This document shows, in pieces, positions 56,351 to 64,000 of a stretch of DNA of 64,000 nucleotides. Position 1 is the stretch's first letter, and the number at the start of each line of letters is the position of its first letter. The position numbers and the translations under genes are program-made. The notes below the pieces were generated by a model. The model was not told where the DNA came from, ran no database searches, and saw only the letters and a program-made list of their open reading frames with translations. Source of the stretch: Halorubrum hochsteinianum (GTDB lineage: Archaea > Halobacteriota > Halobacteria > Halobacteriales > Haloferacaceae); NCBI RefSeq assembly GCF_023702125.1, contig NZ_CP098415.1, positions 2,542,001 through 2,606,000 on the forward strand, written 5' to 3'.

Positions 56351-56974
56351 TCACGCCGGGAGATCCCGGATCCGCTCGGCGACGATCACCGCCACCTGGT
56401 CGTGGACGCGCTCGACGGCGGTCACCGCGAACCCCTCGTCGGTGAACGCCTCGACCAGCGTGCCGACGGTCGCCGGGTCGTCGACCTCGGGGCTGTAGAA
56501 CGGCGCGTCCGGGTCCGGATCCTCGAAGAACGCCACGTCGCCGAGGACGATCCGCCGCGCGCCCGTCTCGGCCATGACGCCGATCGCCTCGCGCTTCTCG
56601 TCGTCCGCGAGGTGGTGGAGCGCGAAGTTCGAGGTGACGACGTCGACGCGCTGGTCCGGCTCCAGCCCGGGGTCCCGGAACTCGCCGTAGGCGAACTCGA
56701 CGTTGTCGAGGCCGCGCTCGGCCGCCTTCCGCCGGCCCTCCTCCATCATCCCCTCGCTGATGTCGCGGGCGAGGACGCGCTCGGCGTCCTCCGCCAGCGA
56801 GAGCGCGATCGCGCCCGTTCCCGCGCCCAGATCGAGGACCACGTCGTCCGGCTCCGGCGCGGTGTGGTCGATCACCAGCCCGGCGCACGCGTGGTACTCG
56901 TCGCTCTTCGAGTCGTCGTACTCGGCCGCCTTCTCGGAGAACCGCTCGGCGTGTTCCTCAACCGTCTTCTTCAT
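56351..56974 (-). CDS. SAM-dependent methyltransferase between the RNase P genes
   Basis: 207 residues from ATG 56974 (MKKTVEEHAERF); an ATG nine bases upstream (MAGMKK) also works. Class I methyltransferase fold: SAM-binding VVLDLGAGTGAIALSLA (about 46-62), RVLARDISEGMMEEGRR, NVEFAYGEFRDPGL, and post-motif DVVTSNFALHHLADDEKR. It overlaps the 3' end of the Rpp30 gene by 17 bases and is followed by Pop5. The target is unknown. Placement between two RNase P proteins suggests a tRNA- or RNase P-related substrate, but a small-molecule or protein target is not excluded. Confidence 0.88.
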   Translation of the reverse strand: MKKTVEEHAERFSEKAAEYDDSKSDEYHACAGLVIDHTAPEPDDVVLDLGAGTGAIALSLAEDAERVLARDISEGMMEEGRRKAAERGLDNVEFAYGEFRDPGLEPDQRVDVVTSNFALHHLADDEKREAIGVMAETGARRIVLGDVAFFEDPDPDAPFYSPEVDDPATVGTLVEAFTDEGFAVTAVERVHDQVAVIVAERIRDLPA

Positions 56975-57740
56975 ACCTGCCACGTCGGACCCCCGGCTCT
57001 ATGAAGCCCCCGGAGCGGCGCTCCCGGTTCCGCTCGGCGAGGTCGCCCCACGCCCGCAGCCCCTCGCGGACGCCCTCGGCGTCGAATCCGATCGCCTCGC
57101 CGACGGCGACCAGCTCGCGGGGCGCTCGGAGCCCGAGGTGCGAGTCGGCGTTCGCGCTCACGACGTAGGGCGCGTCGTAGTGGGCGACGATCTCGCGGAG
57201 CTTCCGGAGGTCGGCGAGCGCCCGGACGCGCTTCCCGCCCGTCGCGCGGAGCGCCGGCCCGAAGTCGAACTCAACGTGAACGCCGTTGTCGCGCGCCGCC
57301 TTCGCGAGGACGTGGTTGACGTCCCCCCCGCCGGCCATCGGTCGGACGAGCACGTCGACGCGGGCCTGCTCGACCGCGAACCGGTTCAGGGCGTCGTCCC
57401 CGCCGCCGACGCAGACCACGGTCCTGTCCGAGCGGTGATTCCCGACCGCCCCCGAGGCGCTCGTCGGGTCGTCAGCGTCGATCTCCACCGCGTCGACCAC
57501 GTCGATCCCGTACTCCTCGCGGAGCGCGGCCGGATCGCGGACGGGGCCCTCGCGGCCGCCGCTCCAGCCGGAGGCCCGCCCGTCACCGCCGCCCTCGCCG
57601 GAGTCGCCCTCGCCCGCGGCCGACGACAGCGCGTCGCGCGTCCGCACCACGATCCCGTCGTAGCCGTGCCGAGCCGCGGTCTCGGCGTGGCGCGCGACGG
57701 TCGCCTCCCCGTCGGGGTAGGCGTGAACGGCCTCGTACAT
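56958..57740 (-). CDS. rnp3: RNase P protein component 3 (Rpp30)
   Basis: 260 residues. TIM-barrel protein of archaeal/eukaryotic RNase P that pairs with Pop5. Recognisable segments are MYEAVHAYPDGEATVARHAETAARHGYDGIVVRTR, VVCVGGGDDALNRFAVEQARVDVLVRP, NGVHVEFDFGPALRATGGKRVRALADLRKLREIV, and ANADSHLGLRAPRELVAVGEAIGF. A Gly/Ser/Asp-rich insertion (about residues 42-70) is a haloarchaeal addition. It heads the Rpp30-methyltransferase-Pop5-PsmA cluster. Confidence 0.93.
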   Translation of the reverse strand: MYEAVHAYPDGEATVARHAETAARHGYDGIVVRTRDALSSAAGEGDSGEGGGDGRASGWSGGREGPVRDPAALREEYGIDVVDAVEIDADDPTSASGAVGNHRSDRTVVCVGGGDDALNRFAVEQARVDVLVRPMAGGGDVNHVLAKAARDNGVHVEFDFGPALRATGGKRVRALADLRKLREIVAHYDAPYVVSANADSHLGLRAPRELVAVGEAIGFDAEGVREGLRAWGDLAERNRERRSGGFIEPGVRRGRYEEDG

Positions 57741-57824
57741 GGACCCCCGTTTCGCGGCCGAGCGTATCGGCGTTGCGCTTCGCCGCCCGCGCTCCGCGCG
57801 CTCTGCGAGTTCCGTGCCCTCGCG

Positions 57825-58661
57825 TCACCAGTCGTCGGCGGACTCCTCCTCCTTCTTCCACTCACGCCGCGGGTCCTCGCCCGTGAACCACGTCGCGATC
57901 CCGTCGGGGTCGTCTTCGCGGAACGCCCGTCGTCGGCCCCACTCGACGGTCGCCTTCGCGAGCGTGATCGGGAGGAGGTACGGGAGGAGGAGGACCTCGA
58001 CGCCGAACGCCTCCGCGATCTCGTCGAGCGCCCCGGGAGCGATCGCCGCCTCGACCGCGAAGATGCCGAACGTGACCGCTGTCACGGTCACGATCCCGAT
58101 CATGAAGTAGAAGAAGACGACGCGCTGTGCCGCCTCGACGACCATGTACGGCGACCGCTCCTCGTAGGCCCGCTCGGCGAGGAACTCGCGGCGCACCTCC
58201 GCGACCTGCGCGCCGCAGACGCCGAGCGCCGTCAGTCCGACCGTCGGCGTGAGATACGAGAGCGCGTCCCAGCCGACCGGAAGAAGCGGCACGAGCAGGA
58301 ACACGAAGACGCCGAGCGACCGGCGGACGACCCGGGCGTTCCGCCGGTATATCGGGGGCAGCCACGAGACGAGCTGGATCGGCTCCGCCGGGGTTCCCCA
58401 CACCTCCTCGTCCCGCTCCGCGTCCTCGTCGTAACCGACGATGTAGAACGAGCGGTCCTCCAAGTCGATCGGTCGCTCGGCGAACATCGCGGCCGCGCTG
58501 TGGGCGAGGACCATGACGACCACCTCGATCCAGTACACGGCGAGCAGTTCGCCGACGCGCCAGCCGAACGCGACGACGCCAGCGAGCGGGAGGAGGTTCG
58601 TCGCGACCACGAGCGCGAGGGCCGACCGGCCCCCGGCGGGAGGACGGCTGCGGGGCACCAT
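57825..58661 (-). CDS. DUF6498-type membrane protein
   Basis: 278 residues. At least six hydrophobic segments (about 13-33, 38-58, 112-130, 133-150, 175-197 and 212-230). The early motif VGELLAVYWIEVVVM and the ending WFTGEDPRREWKKEEE are characteristic of the haloarchaeal family called DUF6498. No enzymatic residues are visible. A TATA-like box (reverse complement of AATAAAGC, 58687-58694) lies at leaderless distance from the ATG at 58661. Function unknown. Confidence 0.78.
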   Translation of the reverse strand: MVPRSRPPAGGRSALALVVATNLLPLAGVVAFGWRVGELLAVYWIEVVVMVLAHSAAAMFAERPIDLEDRSFYIVGYDEDAERDEEVWGTPAEPIQLVSWLPPIYRRNARVVRRSLGVFVFLLVPLLPVGWDALSYLTPTVGLTALGVCGAQVAEVRREFLAERAYEERSPYMVVEAAQRVVFFYFMIGIVTVTAVTFGIFAVEAAIAPGALDEIAEAFGVEVLLLPYLLPITLAKATVEWGRRRAFREDDPDGIATWFTGEDPRREWKKEEESADDW

Positions 58662-58774
58662 CTATCGGACTCCCGGGTGCGGCGAGAATAAAGCTTCTCG
58701 GTCCGGACGGGAGGCGACGCGGGGCCTTCCCACCCGACCCGGTCGCTTTTCACCGCCCGTCGGAACACTCGCGT

Positions 58775-59059
58775 ATGCCCGCCGACCTACAGGAGAAGAC
58801 GGACCGCTACGAGCGGATGCTCGCGGACGCCCTGGCGGTCGCCGAGCCGCGGCCGCCGGCCGACACCCCGCTCGGCGAGGCCGCCGCGGACGTGACCGAG
58901 ATGGCCGAGTCGTACCTCGAGGACGGCCGCCACTTCCGCGAGGACGGCGACCCGGTGAACGCGCTCGCCTCCTACTCGTACGGCTACGGGTGGCTCGACG
59001 CCGGGGTCCGGCTCGGCCTGTTCGCGGTCCCGGACGACACCGAACTGTTCACGACCTGA
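58775..59059 (+). CDS. DUF357 family protein
   Basis: 94 residues, all helical: ADLQEKTDRYERMLADALAVAEP, then YLEDGRHFREDGDPVNALASYSYGYGWLDAGVRLGLF, which is the hallmark of the archaeal DUF357 family and shows a TPR-like helix pair. Short acidic C-terminal tail. No known activity. Reads toward the M20 peptidase gene, which starts 81 bases further on. Confidence 0.85.
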   Translation: MPADLQEKTDRYERMLADALAVAEPRPPADTPLGEAAADVTEMAESYLEDGRHFREDGDPVNALASYSYGYGWLDAGVRLGLFAVPDDTELFTT

Positions 59060-59140
59060 CTCGGTCGCGGCCGGCGTTCCCTCTCCGTTCCGCGTCGCCG
59101 CGAGGGACGCGCTTATGCGGCGACGGCCGCCAGAGGCCCC

Positions 59141-60259
59141 ATGGACGAACTCGCGGACCTGACCGAGCGGCTCGTTTCGATCCCCTCACACGAGGACGAG
59201 ACGGCCGCGGGCGACGCCATCGAGGAGTGGCTGCGCGCGGAGACGGACGCGACCGTCGAACGCGACGACGCGGGCAACGTGTTCGCGTTCGCGGGCGCGA
59301 CGGACGACCCCGACACCGACTCGCTCGCTCTCGTCGGGCACCACGACGTGGTGCCTCCGGCACCGGAACAGACGACGGGCGACGGACTCGACGGCGAGTA
59401 CGTCGTCGAGCGCCGCGACGGCCGGATCTACGGCCGCGGAACCGCCGACATGAAGGGGTCGGTCGCGGCCGCGATGCTCGCGTTCCGGGACGCGACGCCG
59501 CCCGCGGGCCGGGAGCTGATATTCGCCTCCTTCGTCGACGAGGAGGTCGGCGGCGAGGGGGCGCGACACGCGATCGACGAAGGCTTCGCGCCGGACCGGG
59601 CGGTCGTCGCCGAGGGGTCGACGAACTACTCGAAGTCCGGCGTGACCGACGTGGTGGTCGCCCACCGCGGCCGCCGGGGGTCGCGGCTCGTCGCGCGCGG
59701 CGAGGCCGCCCACGCCTCGGAGCCTGAGGCCGGCGAGAACGCGATCTACCGCGCCGCCGACGCGATCGACGCGGTCCGCGGACTCGACGCGCCGCGGGCG
59801 ACGGTCCTCGGCAACGAGGTGTCCGGGTCGCTCGCGGTCACGATCGTCGAGGGCGGCGACACGTGGAACGTGATCCCGGAGCGCTGCGAGGCGACGGTCG
59901 ACGAGCGCACGGTCCCCGGCGACCGGGCCGACCTCGCGGGGGTCGCCGACGCGACGCCGGGCGTCGAACTCGTCGTCGATCAGGACCTGCCGCCGATGGC
60001 CTGCGGCGACCCGGCGTTCGCGGACGCCGCGCTCGACGTCGCCCGCGCGGTCCACGAGGACCTCGGCCTCGACGCCCCCGAACACGTCACGAAGCCGCAC
60101 GCGACCGATGCGGGATGGCTCGCGGCGGCCGGCACCGACTGTCTGGTCTGCGGGGCCTCGGAGCCGGGCGAGGCGCACACCGACACCGAGAGCGCGAGCC
60201 TCGACGCTCTCGACCGCTGTTACCGGATCTACGCGGGGATCGCCGAGCGGGAGGCGTAG
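59141..60259 (+). CDS. M20 family metallopeptidase (ArgE/DapE type)
   Basis: 372 residues. Zinc-dependent amidohydrolase or peptidase. Metal-binding positions are His67 in VGHHDVVPP, Asp103 in GRGTADMKG, the catalytic/metal Glu134-Glu135 in VDEEVGGEG, Glu157 region (VVAEGS) and a C-terminal His in KPHATDAGW. The lid domain (about 168-280) contains AHRGRRGSRLVARGEAAHAS. The spelling with GRGTADMKG and ATDAGW resembles succinyl-diaminopimelate desuccinylase and acetylornithine deacetylase, but haloarchaea use related enzymes for lysine/arginine via LysW, so the exact substrate stays open. Confidence 0.88.
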   Translation: MDELADLTERLVSIPSHEDETAAGDAIEEWLRAETDATVERDDAGNVFAFAGATDDPDTDSLALVGHHDVVPPAPEQTTGDGLDGEYVVERRDGRIYGRGTADMKGSVAAAMLAFRDATPPAGRELIFASFVDEEVGGEGARHAIDEGFAPDRAVVAEGSTNYSKSGVTDVVVAHRGRRGSRLVARGEAAHASEPEAGENAIYRAADAIDAVRGLDAPRATVLGNEVSGSLAVTIVEGGDTWNVIPERCEATVDERTVPGDRADLAGVADATPGVELVVDQDLPPMACGDPAFADAALDVARAVHEDLGLDAPEHVTKPHATDAGWLAAAGTDCLVCGASEPGEAHTDTESASLDALDRCYRIYAGIAEREA

Positions 60260-60320
60260 TGAGCAGGGCGGGGATCCGGCGGCGGTCGCACGGCCGACGA
60301 GCGCCCCAGTATGGAAGGGG

Positions 60321-60327
60321 TTTTATG
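60321..60327 (+). promoter_or_regulatory. TATA-like box of the L39e-L31e-eIF6 operon
   Basis: TTTTATG, 26-32 bases before the rpl39e ATG at 60353, at leaderless spacing. Confidence 0.5.
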
Positions 60328-60352
60328 CGACCCGTGGAAAGTGTGCGCCACT

Positions 60353-60505
60353 ATGGGAGACAAGTCGAAGGCTCAAAAGAAGCGTCTGGCGAAGGCGGAA
60401 CGCCAGAACACCCGCGTCCCCGCGTGGGTCATGATGAAGACGGACATGAACGTGACGCGAAACCCCAAGCGGCGCAACTGGCGTCGGAACGACCTGGACG
60501 AATAG
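60353..60505 (+). CDS. rpl39e: Ribosomal protein L39e
   Basis: 50 residues, the normal size: [20 protein letters not shown]...[28 protein letters not shown]. The basic N-terminus and the [19 protein letters not shown] core are diagnostic. It lines the nascent-peptide exit tunnel. The start at 60353 is chosen because a 14-residue upstream extension (ATG 60311) precedes the TATA-like box. It ends in TAG directly abutting the rpl31e ATG. Confidence 0.95.
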
Positions 60506-60784
60506 ATGTCCACGAACGACTTCGAGGAGCGCGTCGTCACCGTCCCGCTCCGCGACGCAAAGGACAAGCCCGTCCAGCAGCGCGCCGACTACGCGATGAA
60601 GATCACGCGCCAGCACCTCGCGAAGCACTTCTCCGTCGACGAGGACGACGTGATCATCGACGGGTCCGTCAACGAGGCCGTCTGGACGAACGGGCGACAG
60701 AACCCGCCCAGCACGGTTCGGGTCCGCGCGGCTCGGTTCGTCGAGGACGGCGAACCGGTCGTCGAGGCCGAGCACGCGGAGTAA
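60506..60784 (+). CDS. rpl31e: Ribosomal protein L31e
   Basis: 92 residues. [70 protein letters not shown] is the complete L31e fold, with an acidic tail. The ATG follows the rpl39e TAG without a gap. It ends one base before the eIF6 GTG, so three genes are read as one unit. Confidence 0.95.
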   Translation: MSTNDFEERVVTVPLRDAKDKPVQQRADYAMKITRQHLAKHFSVDEDDVIIDGSVNEAVWTNGRQNPPSTVRVRAARFVEDGEPVVEAEHAE

Positions 60785-60785
60785 C

Positions 60786-61451
60786 GTGTTACGGGCGACC
60801 TTCACCGGCTCGTCGTACGTGGGCGTGTTCGCCCGCGCCGTCGACGACCTCCTGTTGATCCGGCCGGACGTCGACGAGGGCCTCGCCGAGGACATCGGCG
60901 CGGAGCTCGGCGCGGAGCCGCTGCTCACGACCGTCGGTCGGTCCAACACGGTCGGCGCGCTCGCGACGGGCAACGAGAGCGGCGTCCTCGTCTCCTCGCG
61001 CGCGACCGAGCGCGAGAAGGACCGGATCGCGGACGTCGCCGGCGGCCCGGTGTACGAGCTGCCGGGCGAGATCAACGCCGCCGGGAACGTCGTCCTCGCG
61101 AACGACTACGGCGCGTACGTCCACCCGGACCTCTCGCGCGAGTCGATCCAGACGATCAAAGACGCCCTCGACGTCCCCGTCACCCGCGGCGACCTCGGCG
61201 GCGTCCGCACCGTCGGCACCGCGGCGGTCGCCAACAACACGGGGGTGCTCTGTCACCCGCAGTCGACCGAGTCGGAGCTTCAGGCGGTCGAGGAGGCGCT
61301 CGACGTGCGCGCCGACCTCGGCACCGTCAACTACGGCGCGCCGCTCGTCGGCTCCGGCCTCGTCGCCACCGACGAGGGGTACGTCGTCGGCGAGGACACG
61401 ACCGGGCCGGAGCTAGGCCGGATCGAGGAGACGCTCGGCTTCATCGACTGA
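60786..61451 (+). CDS. eif6: Translation initiation factor 6
   Basis: 221 residues, GTG start. Binds the 50S subunit and prevents premature joining with 30S. The five-fold repeat of the pentein-like fold is visible: [87 protein letters not shown] and [31 protein letters not shown]. Its location behind L39e and L31e is the standard archaeal order. Confidence 0.95.
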   Translation: MLRATFTGSSYVGVFARAVDDLLLIRPDVDEGLAEDIGAELGAEPLLTTVGRSNTVGALATGNESGVLVSSRATEREKDRIADVAGGPVYELPGEINAAGNVVLANDYGAYVHPDLSRESIQTIKDALDVPVTRGDLGGVRTVGTAAVANNTGVLCHPQSTESELQAVEEALDVRADLGTVNYGAPLVGSGLVATDEGYVVGEDTTGPELGRIEETLGFID

Positions 61452-61490
61452 GCCGTTCGCCGACGCCCGCCTTCGCCGCCCCTCTCATAC

Positions 61491-61498
61491 TTTTAATA
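61491..61498 (+). promoter_or_regulatory. TATA-like box of the ABC exporter operon
   Basis: TTTTAATA is 24-31 bases before ATG 61522. The transporter pair therefore has its own leaderless promoter, separate from the ribosomal operon. Confidence 0.5.
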
Positions 61499-61521
61499 GC
61501 CGCAGCGGAGTCGAGTGCGGT

Positions 61522-62514
61522 ATGCCCGCTATCGAGTGCCGGAACCTCACGAAGTACTACGGCGACGTGCGGGGGGTCGAGGACGTCTCCTTCGCCGTCG
61601 AGGACGGCGAGGTGTTCGGCTTCCTCGGTCCGAACGGCGCGGGGAAGACGACCGCCATCCGGACGCTGCTCGGCTTCCTGTCGCCGACGAGCGGCGGCGC
61701 GACCCTCCTCGGCCACGACGCCACCGACCCGGTCGCGTCGCGTCGCGCCCGCGAGCGCGTCGGCTTCCTTCCCGGCGACCCCGGGCTCGACCGCGACCGC
61801 ACCGCGGGGGCGTTCCTCGACCATCAGGCGGCGCTCCGCGGCGAGTCGAGCCGCGACCGACTCGTCGACCGGTTCGGCCTCGACGAGTCGCGGCGGATCG
61901 GCGACCTCTCGCGGGGGAACCGCCAGAAGGTGGCCCTCGTGGCGGCGTTCATGCACGATCCGGACCTCCTGCTGCTCGACGAGCCGACCTCCGGGCTCGA
62001 CCCGCTACTTCAGGAGGAGTTCGCCGCCCTCGTCCGCGAGCGCGTCGACGACGGGGCGAGCGTCCTCCTCTCCTCGCACGTCCTCGGCGAGGTGGCCGCG
62101 CTCTGTGACCGCGTCGGGGTCCTGCGCGAGGGCCACCTCGTCGCCGTCGAGTCCGTCTCGGACCTCCGGTCGCGGGGCGGCAAGCAGGTCCGCGTCCGCG
62201 TCGCCGAGGACGTCGCGCGCGCCGACTTCGAGCGCCGCGACGTGATGAATCTCCGCGTCGGCGAGACCGTCTCGTTCACGTGGACGGGCGAGTACGACGC
62301 GCTGATCGACCTCCTCTCCGGATACTCCGTGCTGGACCTCGACGTCGTCGACGCCCCGCTCGAAGAGGCGTTCATGACCTTCTACGACGGCGACGTGCCG
62401 GGACCGGCGGGGAGCGGGAACGGGGGACGAAGCGCCGGAACGCGCGTCGGGGACGCCCCCTCGAACGCGGCTCCAGCGGACGCGACCGCGGACTCCGGGG
62501 GTGGGGATCGATGA
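61522..62514 (+). CDS. ABC transporter ATP-binding protein (exporter type)
   Basis: 330 residues. Drives an ABC-2-type exporter. Walker A is GPNGAGKTT (about residues 37-45), the Q-loop region is GFLSPTSGGATLLG, the signature is LSRGNRQKVALVAAFMHDP (variant of LSGGQ), Walker B is LLLLDEPTSGLDP, and the switch His is in LLSSHVLGEVAALCD. A substrate-independent C-terminal extension (about 215-300) is typical for NatA/CcmA-like proteins; the last 30 residues are disordered. Overlaps the permease ATG (ATGA). Cargo unknown. Confidence 0.92.
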   Translation: MPAIECRNLTKYYGDVRGVEDVSFAVEDGEVFGFLGPNGAGKTTAIRTLLGFLSPTSGGATLLGHDATDPVASRRARERVGFLPGDPGLDRDRTAGAFLDHQAALRGESSRDRLVDRFGLDESRRIGDLSRGNRQKVALVAAFMHDPDLLLLDEPTSGLDPLLQEEFAALVRERVDDGASVLLSSHVLGEVAALCDRVGVLREGHLVAVESVSDLRSRGGKQVRVRVAEDVARADFERRDVMNLRVGETVSFTWTGEYDALIDLLSGYSVLDLDVVDAPLEEAFMTFYDGDVPGPAGSGNGGRSAGTRVGDAPSNAAPADATADSGGGDR

Positions 62515-63326
62515 GCGATCGCCCGGCCCCGTGGCTCGCGATCGCGCGGTACGACGCGGCCGGCCGCGCCCGCGGGTCGCTCGCGACGACGGGACTGCTC
62601 TCCGCGTTCCTCCTCGTGTTCCTGGCCTTCTTCCCGTCGCTGTCGACCGCGGGGGTCGACCTCGACGCGTACGTCGACGCGTTCCCGCCGGCGTTTCAGG
62701 AGGTGCTCGGGATCATCGCCATCTCCTCGATCGAGGGCTTCCTCGCGGTGGAGTTCTACCAGTTCGCGTGGCTGCTCCTGGTCGGACTCTACCTCGCCTA
62801 CCTCGCGGGCGGAACGATCGCCGGCGACGTCGCCAGCGGCCGGATGGACCTCACGCTGTCCGCGCCGGTCGGCCGCCGGGACGTCGTCGTCGGCCGATTT
62901 CTTGGACTGGTCCCGCTCGTCGCCCTGCTGAACCTCGTGCTGCCGGTCGTCGCGTACGTCGGCGTCCTCGCGGTCGGCGAGACGATCGCGGTCGAGCGAC
63001 TCGTCGCGGTCCACGCGCTCGCCGTGCCGTACCACCTGACGTGCGTCGCGCTCGGCGTCGCCGTGTCGACGGTCGTCTCGCGCCCGGGGGTCGCACAGCG
63101 GATCGCGCTCGGCGCGCTGTTCGGGCTGTTCATGTTCGAGTCCGTGGCCGCGAGCACCGACTTCGCGGGACTCGGCGACGTGAGTCCGACGGCGCACTAC
63201 GACCCCTCGGCGGTCCTCGTGTTGGGCGAGTACGACGCGACCGGCGCGGCGACGCTGCTCGCGGCGACGGCCGTCCTCGTCGCGCTCGCCGTCGTTAGGT
63301 TCCGGCGCGCGGACCTCCCGGGGTGA
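62511..63326 (+). CDS. ABC-2 type permease
   Basis: 271 residues from ATG 62511, which overlaps the stop of the ATPase gene. Six membrane helices: about 23-40, 80-105, 130-155 (GRFLGLVPLVALLNLVLPVVAYVGVLAV), 170-190, 200-215 and 243-262. The segment GTIAGDVASGRMDLTLSAPVGRRDVVVGRFLGLV is the coupling-helix region of ABC-2 permeases (NosY/NatB type). It forms the membrane part of the exporter with the preceding gene. Cargo (ion, antibiotic or lipid) cannot be told. Confidence 0.9.
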   Translation: MSDRPAPWLAIARYDAAGRARGSLATTGLLSAFLLVFLAFFPSLSTAGVDLDAYVDAFPPAFQEVLGIIAISSIEGFLAVEFYQFAWLLLVGLYLAYLAGGTIAGDVASGRMDLTLSAPVGRRDVVVGRFLGLVPLVALLNLVLPVVAYVGVLAVGETIAVERLVAVHALAVPYHLTCVALGVAVSTVVSRPGVAQRIALGALFGLFMFESVAASTDFAGLGDVSPTAHYDPSAVLVLGEYDATGAATLLAATAVLVALAVVRFRRADLPG

Positions 63327-63438
63327 CGCGCTCCCCCGAAATTCCGCCGCCGTCAGTCCCGCTCCGTCCTGATCGGGGCGACGCTGCGCGTGTCGCCTTT
63401 TAGGAAGATACTTCCCTGTCCCTGCCGGATCGGGGAAC

Positions 63439-63615
63439 ATGAGTACCTACACGGTGAGTGGACGGTTCCAGAGCCGAGACGGCGACCAGCCGTTCACGAA
63501 GGACGTCGAGGCGGAAAACGAGGATCTCGCCCGCGAGCGGATCTACACGAACGTCGGGAGCCAGCACAACCGGAAGCGCACCCAGATCGAGATCGAGGAG
63601 GTGTCCGAGGCATGA
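63439..63615 (+). CDS. rpl18a: Ribosomal protein L18Ae (L20a / LX)
   Basis: 58 residues: MSTYTVSGRFQSRDGDQPFTKDVEAENEDLARERIYTNVGSQHNRKRTQIEIEEVSEA, the complete small archaeal LX protein. TVSGRF, ENEDLARERIYTNVGS and RTQIEIEEV are the family hallmarks. It has an upstream T-rich CCTTTTA (63396-63402) that could be a promoter. Its TGA overlaps the prefoldin alpha ATG (63612), so they are translationally coupled. Confidence 0.93.
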   Translation: MSTYTVSGRFQSRDGDQPFTKDVEAENEDLARERIYTNVGSQHNRKRTQIEIEEVSEA

Positions 63616-64000
63616 TGGGCGGCGGACAACAGCAGCTCCAGCAGCTCTCTCAGGAGCTACAGGCGCTCGACGAGGAGATCGAAGAGCTCGAAGGCGAAAT
63701 CGCCGACCTCCGCGAGGAGCAGTCGGACATCGACGACGCGGTCGAGGCCATCGAGACGCTCGACACGGGCTCGACCGTTCAGGTCCCGCTGGGCGGCGGC
63801 GCGTACCTCCGCGCGGAGGTCCAGGACATCGACGAGGTCATCGTCTCGCTCGGTGGCAACTACTCCGCGGAGCAGGAGCAGGACGACGCCATCGACGTCC
63901 TCCGGAGCAAGCAGGAGGCGCTCGACGAGCGCATCGAGGAGACGCAGGCGGAGGTCGACGAGCTGGAGTCCGAGAGCGACGAGCTCGAACAGCAGGCCCA
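63612..64000 (+). CDS. pfdA: Prefoldin alpha subunit (3' end outside window)
   Basis: About 129 residues are visible before the window ends. Start ATG 63612 (overlapping the rpl18a stop) or the next codon, ATG 63615. A long coiled-coil helix (LQQLSQELQALDEEIEELEGEIADLREEQSDIDDAVEAIETL) leads to the beta-hairpin STVQVPLGGGAYLRAEVQDIDEVIVSLGGNYSAEQEQDDAIDVLR and a second helix of heptads (SKQEALDERIEETQAEVDELESESDELEQQA). This is the classic prefoldin alpha plan. The hexameric jellyfish chaperone hands unfolded proteins to thermosomes. Only a short C-terminal part is missing. Confidence 0.92.
   Translation, partial: MMGGGQQQLQQLSQELQALDEEIEELEGEIADLREEQSDIDDAVEAIETLDTGSTVQVPLGGGAYLRAEVQDIDEVIVSLGGNYSAEQEQDDAIDVLRSKQEALDERIEETQAEVDELESESDELEQQA

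Overview
The window is haloarchaeal chromosome, most likely from a Halorubrum-type member of the Halobacteria. The evidence is very high GC, acidic proteins, many leaderless genes with a TATA-like element 25-30 bases before the start codon, and archaeal housekeeping genes: ribosomal proteins L39e, L31e and L18a/LX, eIF6, TFS, proteasome alpha, the RNase P proteins Rpp30 and Pop5, the aCPSF1 termination nuclease, and a CoA/acetate/TCA gene set. Almost all of it is ordinary core genome. The first kilobase is clearly AT-rich and looks acquired.

Layout. 1-980: 3' part of an unrecognised AT-rich gene. 1031-4558: fumC, then sucCD. 4659-7175: a multi-domain two-component sensor interrupted by an in-frame TAG. 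7256-13518: small winged-helix regulator, tRNA methylthiotransferase, membrane histidine kinase (-), acyl-CoA ligase (-) and a coiled-coil membrane protein (-). 13650-16158: an eIF-2B-like protein lacking the isomerase residues, a Tat-exported hydrolase with no normal start codon, and a zinc-ribbon protein. 16159-16543: gene-free palindromic DNA. 16544-20989: mch, a small conserved protein, a double PhoU/TrkA-C protein, an NTF2-like protein and an Fe-ADH-fold enzyme. 21186-25612: gyrB-gyrA. 25749-30727: acetyl-CoA synthetase, peroxiredoxin, lipoprotein, tatA, tRNA-Arg(CCU) and a DUF1405-type membrane protein.

30835-42200 is the most distinctive region, a type IV pilus-like assembly locus. It holds a very large PilB-type ATPase, a PilC/TadC-type platform protein, and five small proteins in one tightly packed operon, with a sixth large one on the facing strand. 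Each of the six starts with a short charged stretch, an Arg-Ala or Arg-Gly cleavage-like site and a hydrophobic helix, as in archaeal class III signal peptides. The ATPase would drive assembly, the platform protein would anchor it, and the six would be major or minor subunits. No prepilin peptidase is present in the window.

42387-47051: AlaX editing protein, TFS, two unknown proteins, methylglyoxal synthase, a START-like protein and a polytopic membrane protein. 47254-50867: hydantoinase/oxoprolinase A and B, preceded by a tiny leaderless reading frame. 50949-54478: aCPSF1, an unknown protein and an SDR oxidoreductase. 54551-57740: an acetyltransferase, then the RNase P-methyltransferase-proteasome cluster. 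57825-60259: membrane protein, DUF357 protein and M20 peptidase. 60353-64000: the L39e-L31e-eIF6 ... L18a-prefoldin alpha cluster, with an ABC exporter pair between eIF6 and L18a. Prefoldin alpha runs off the end of the window.
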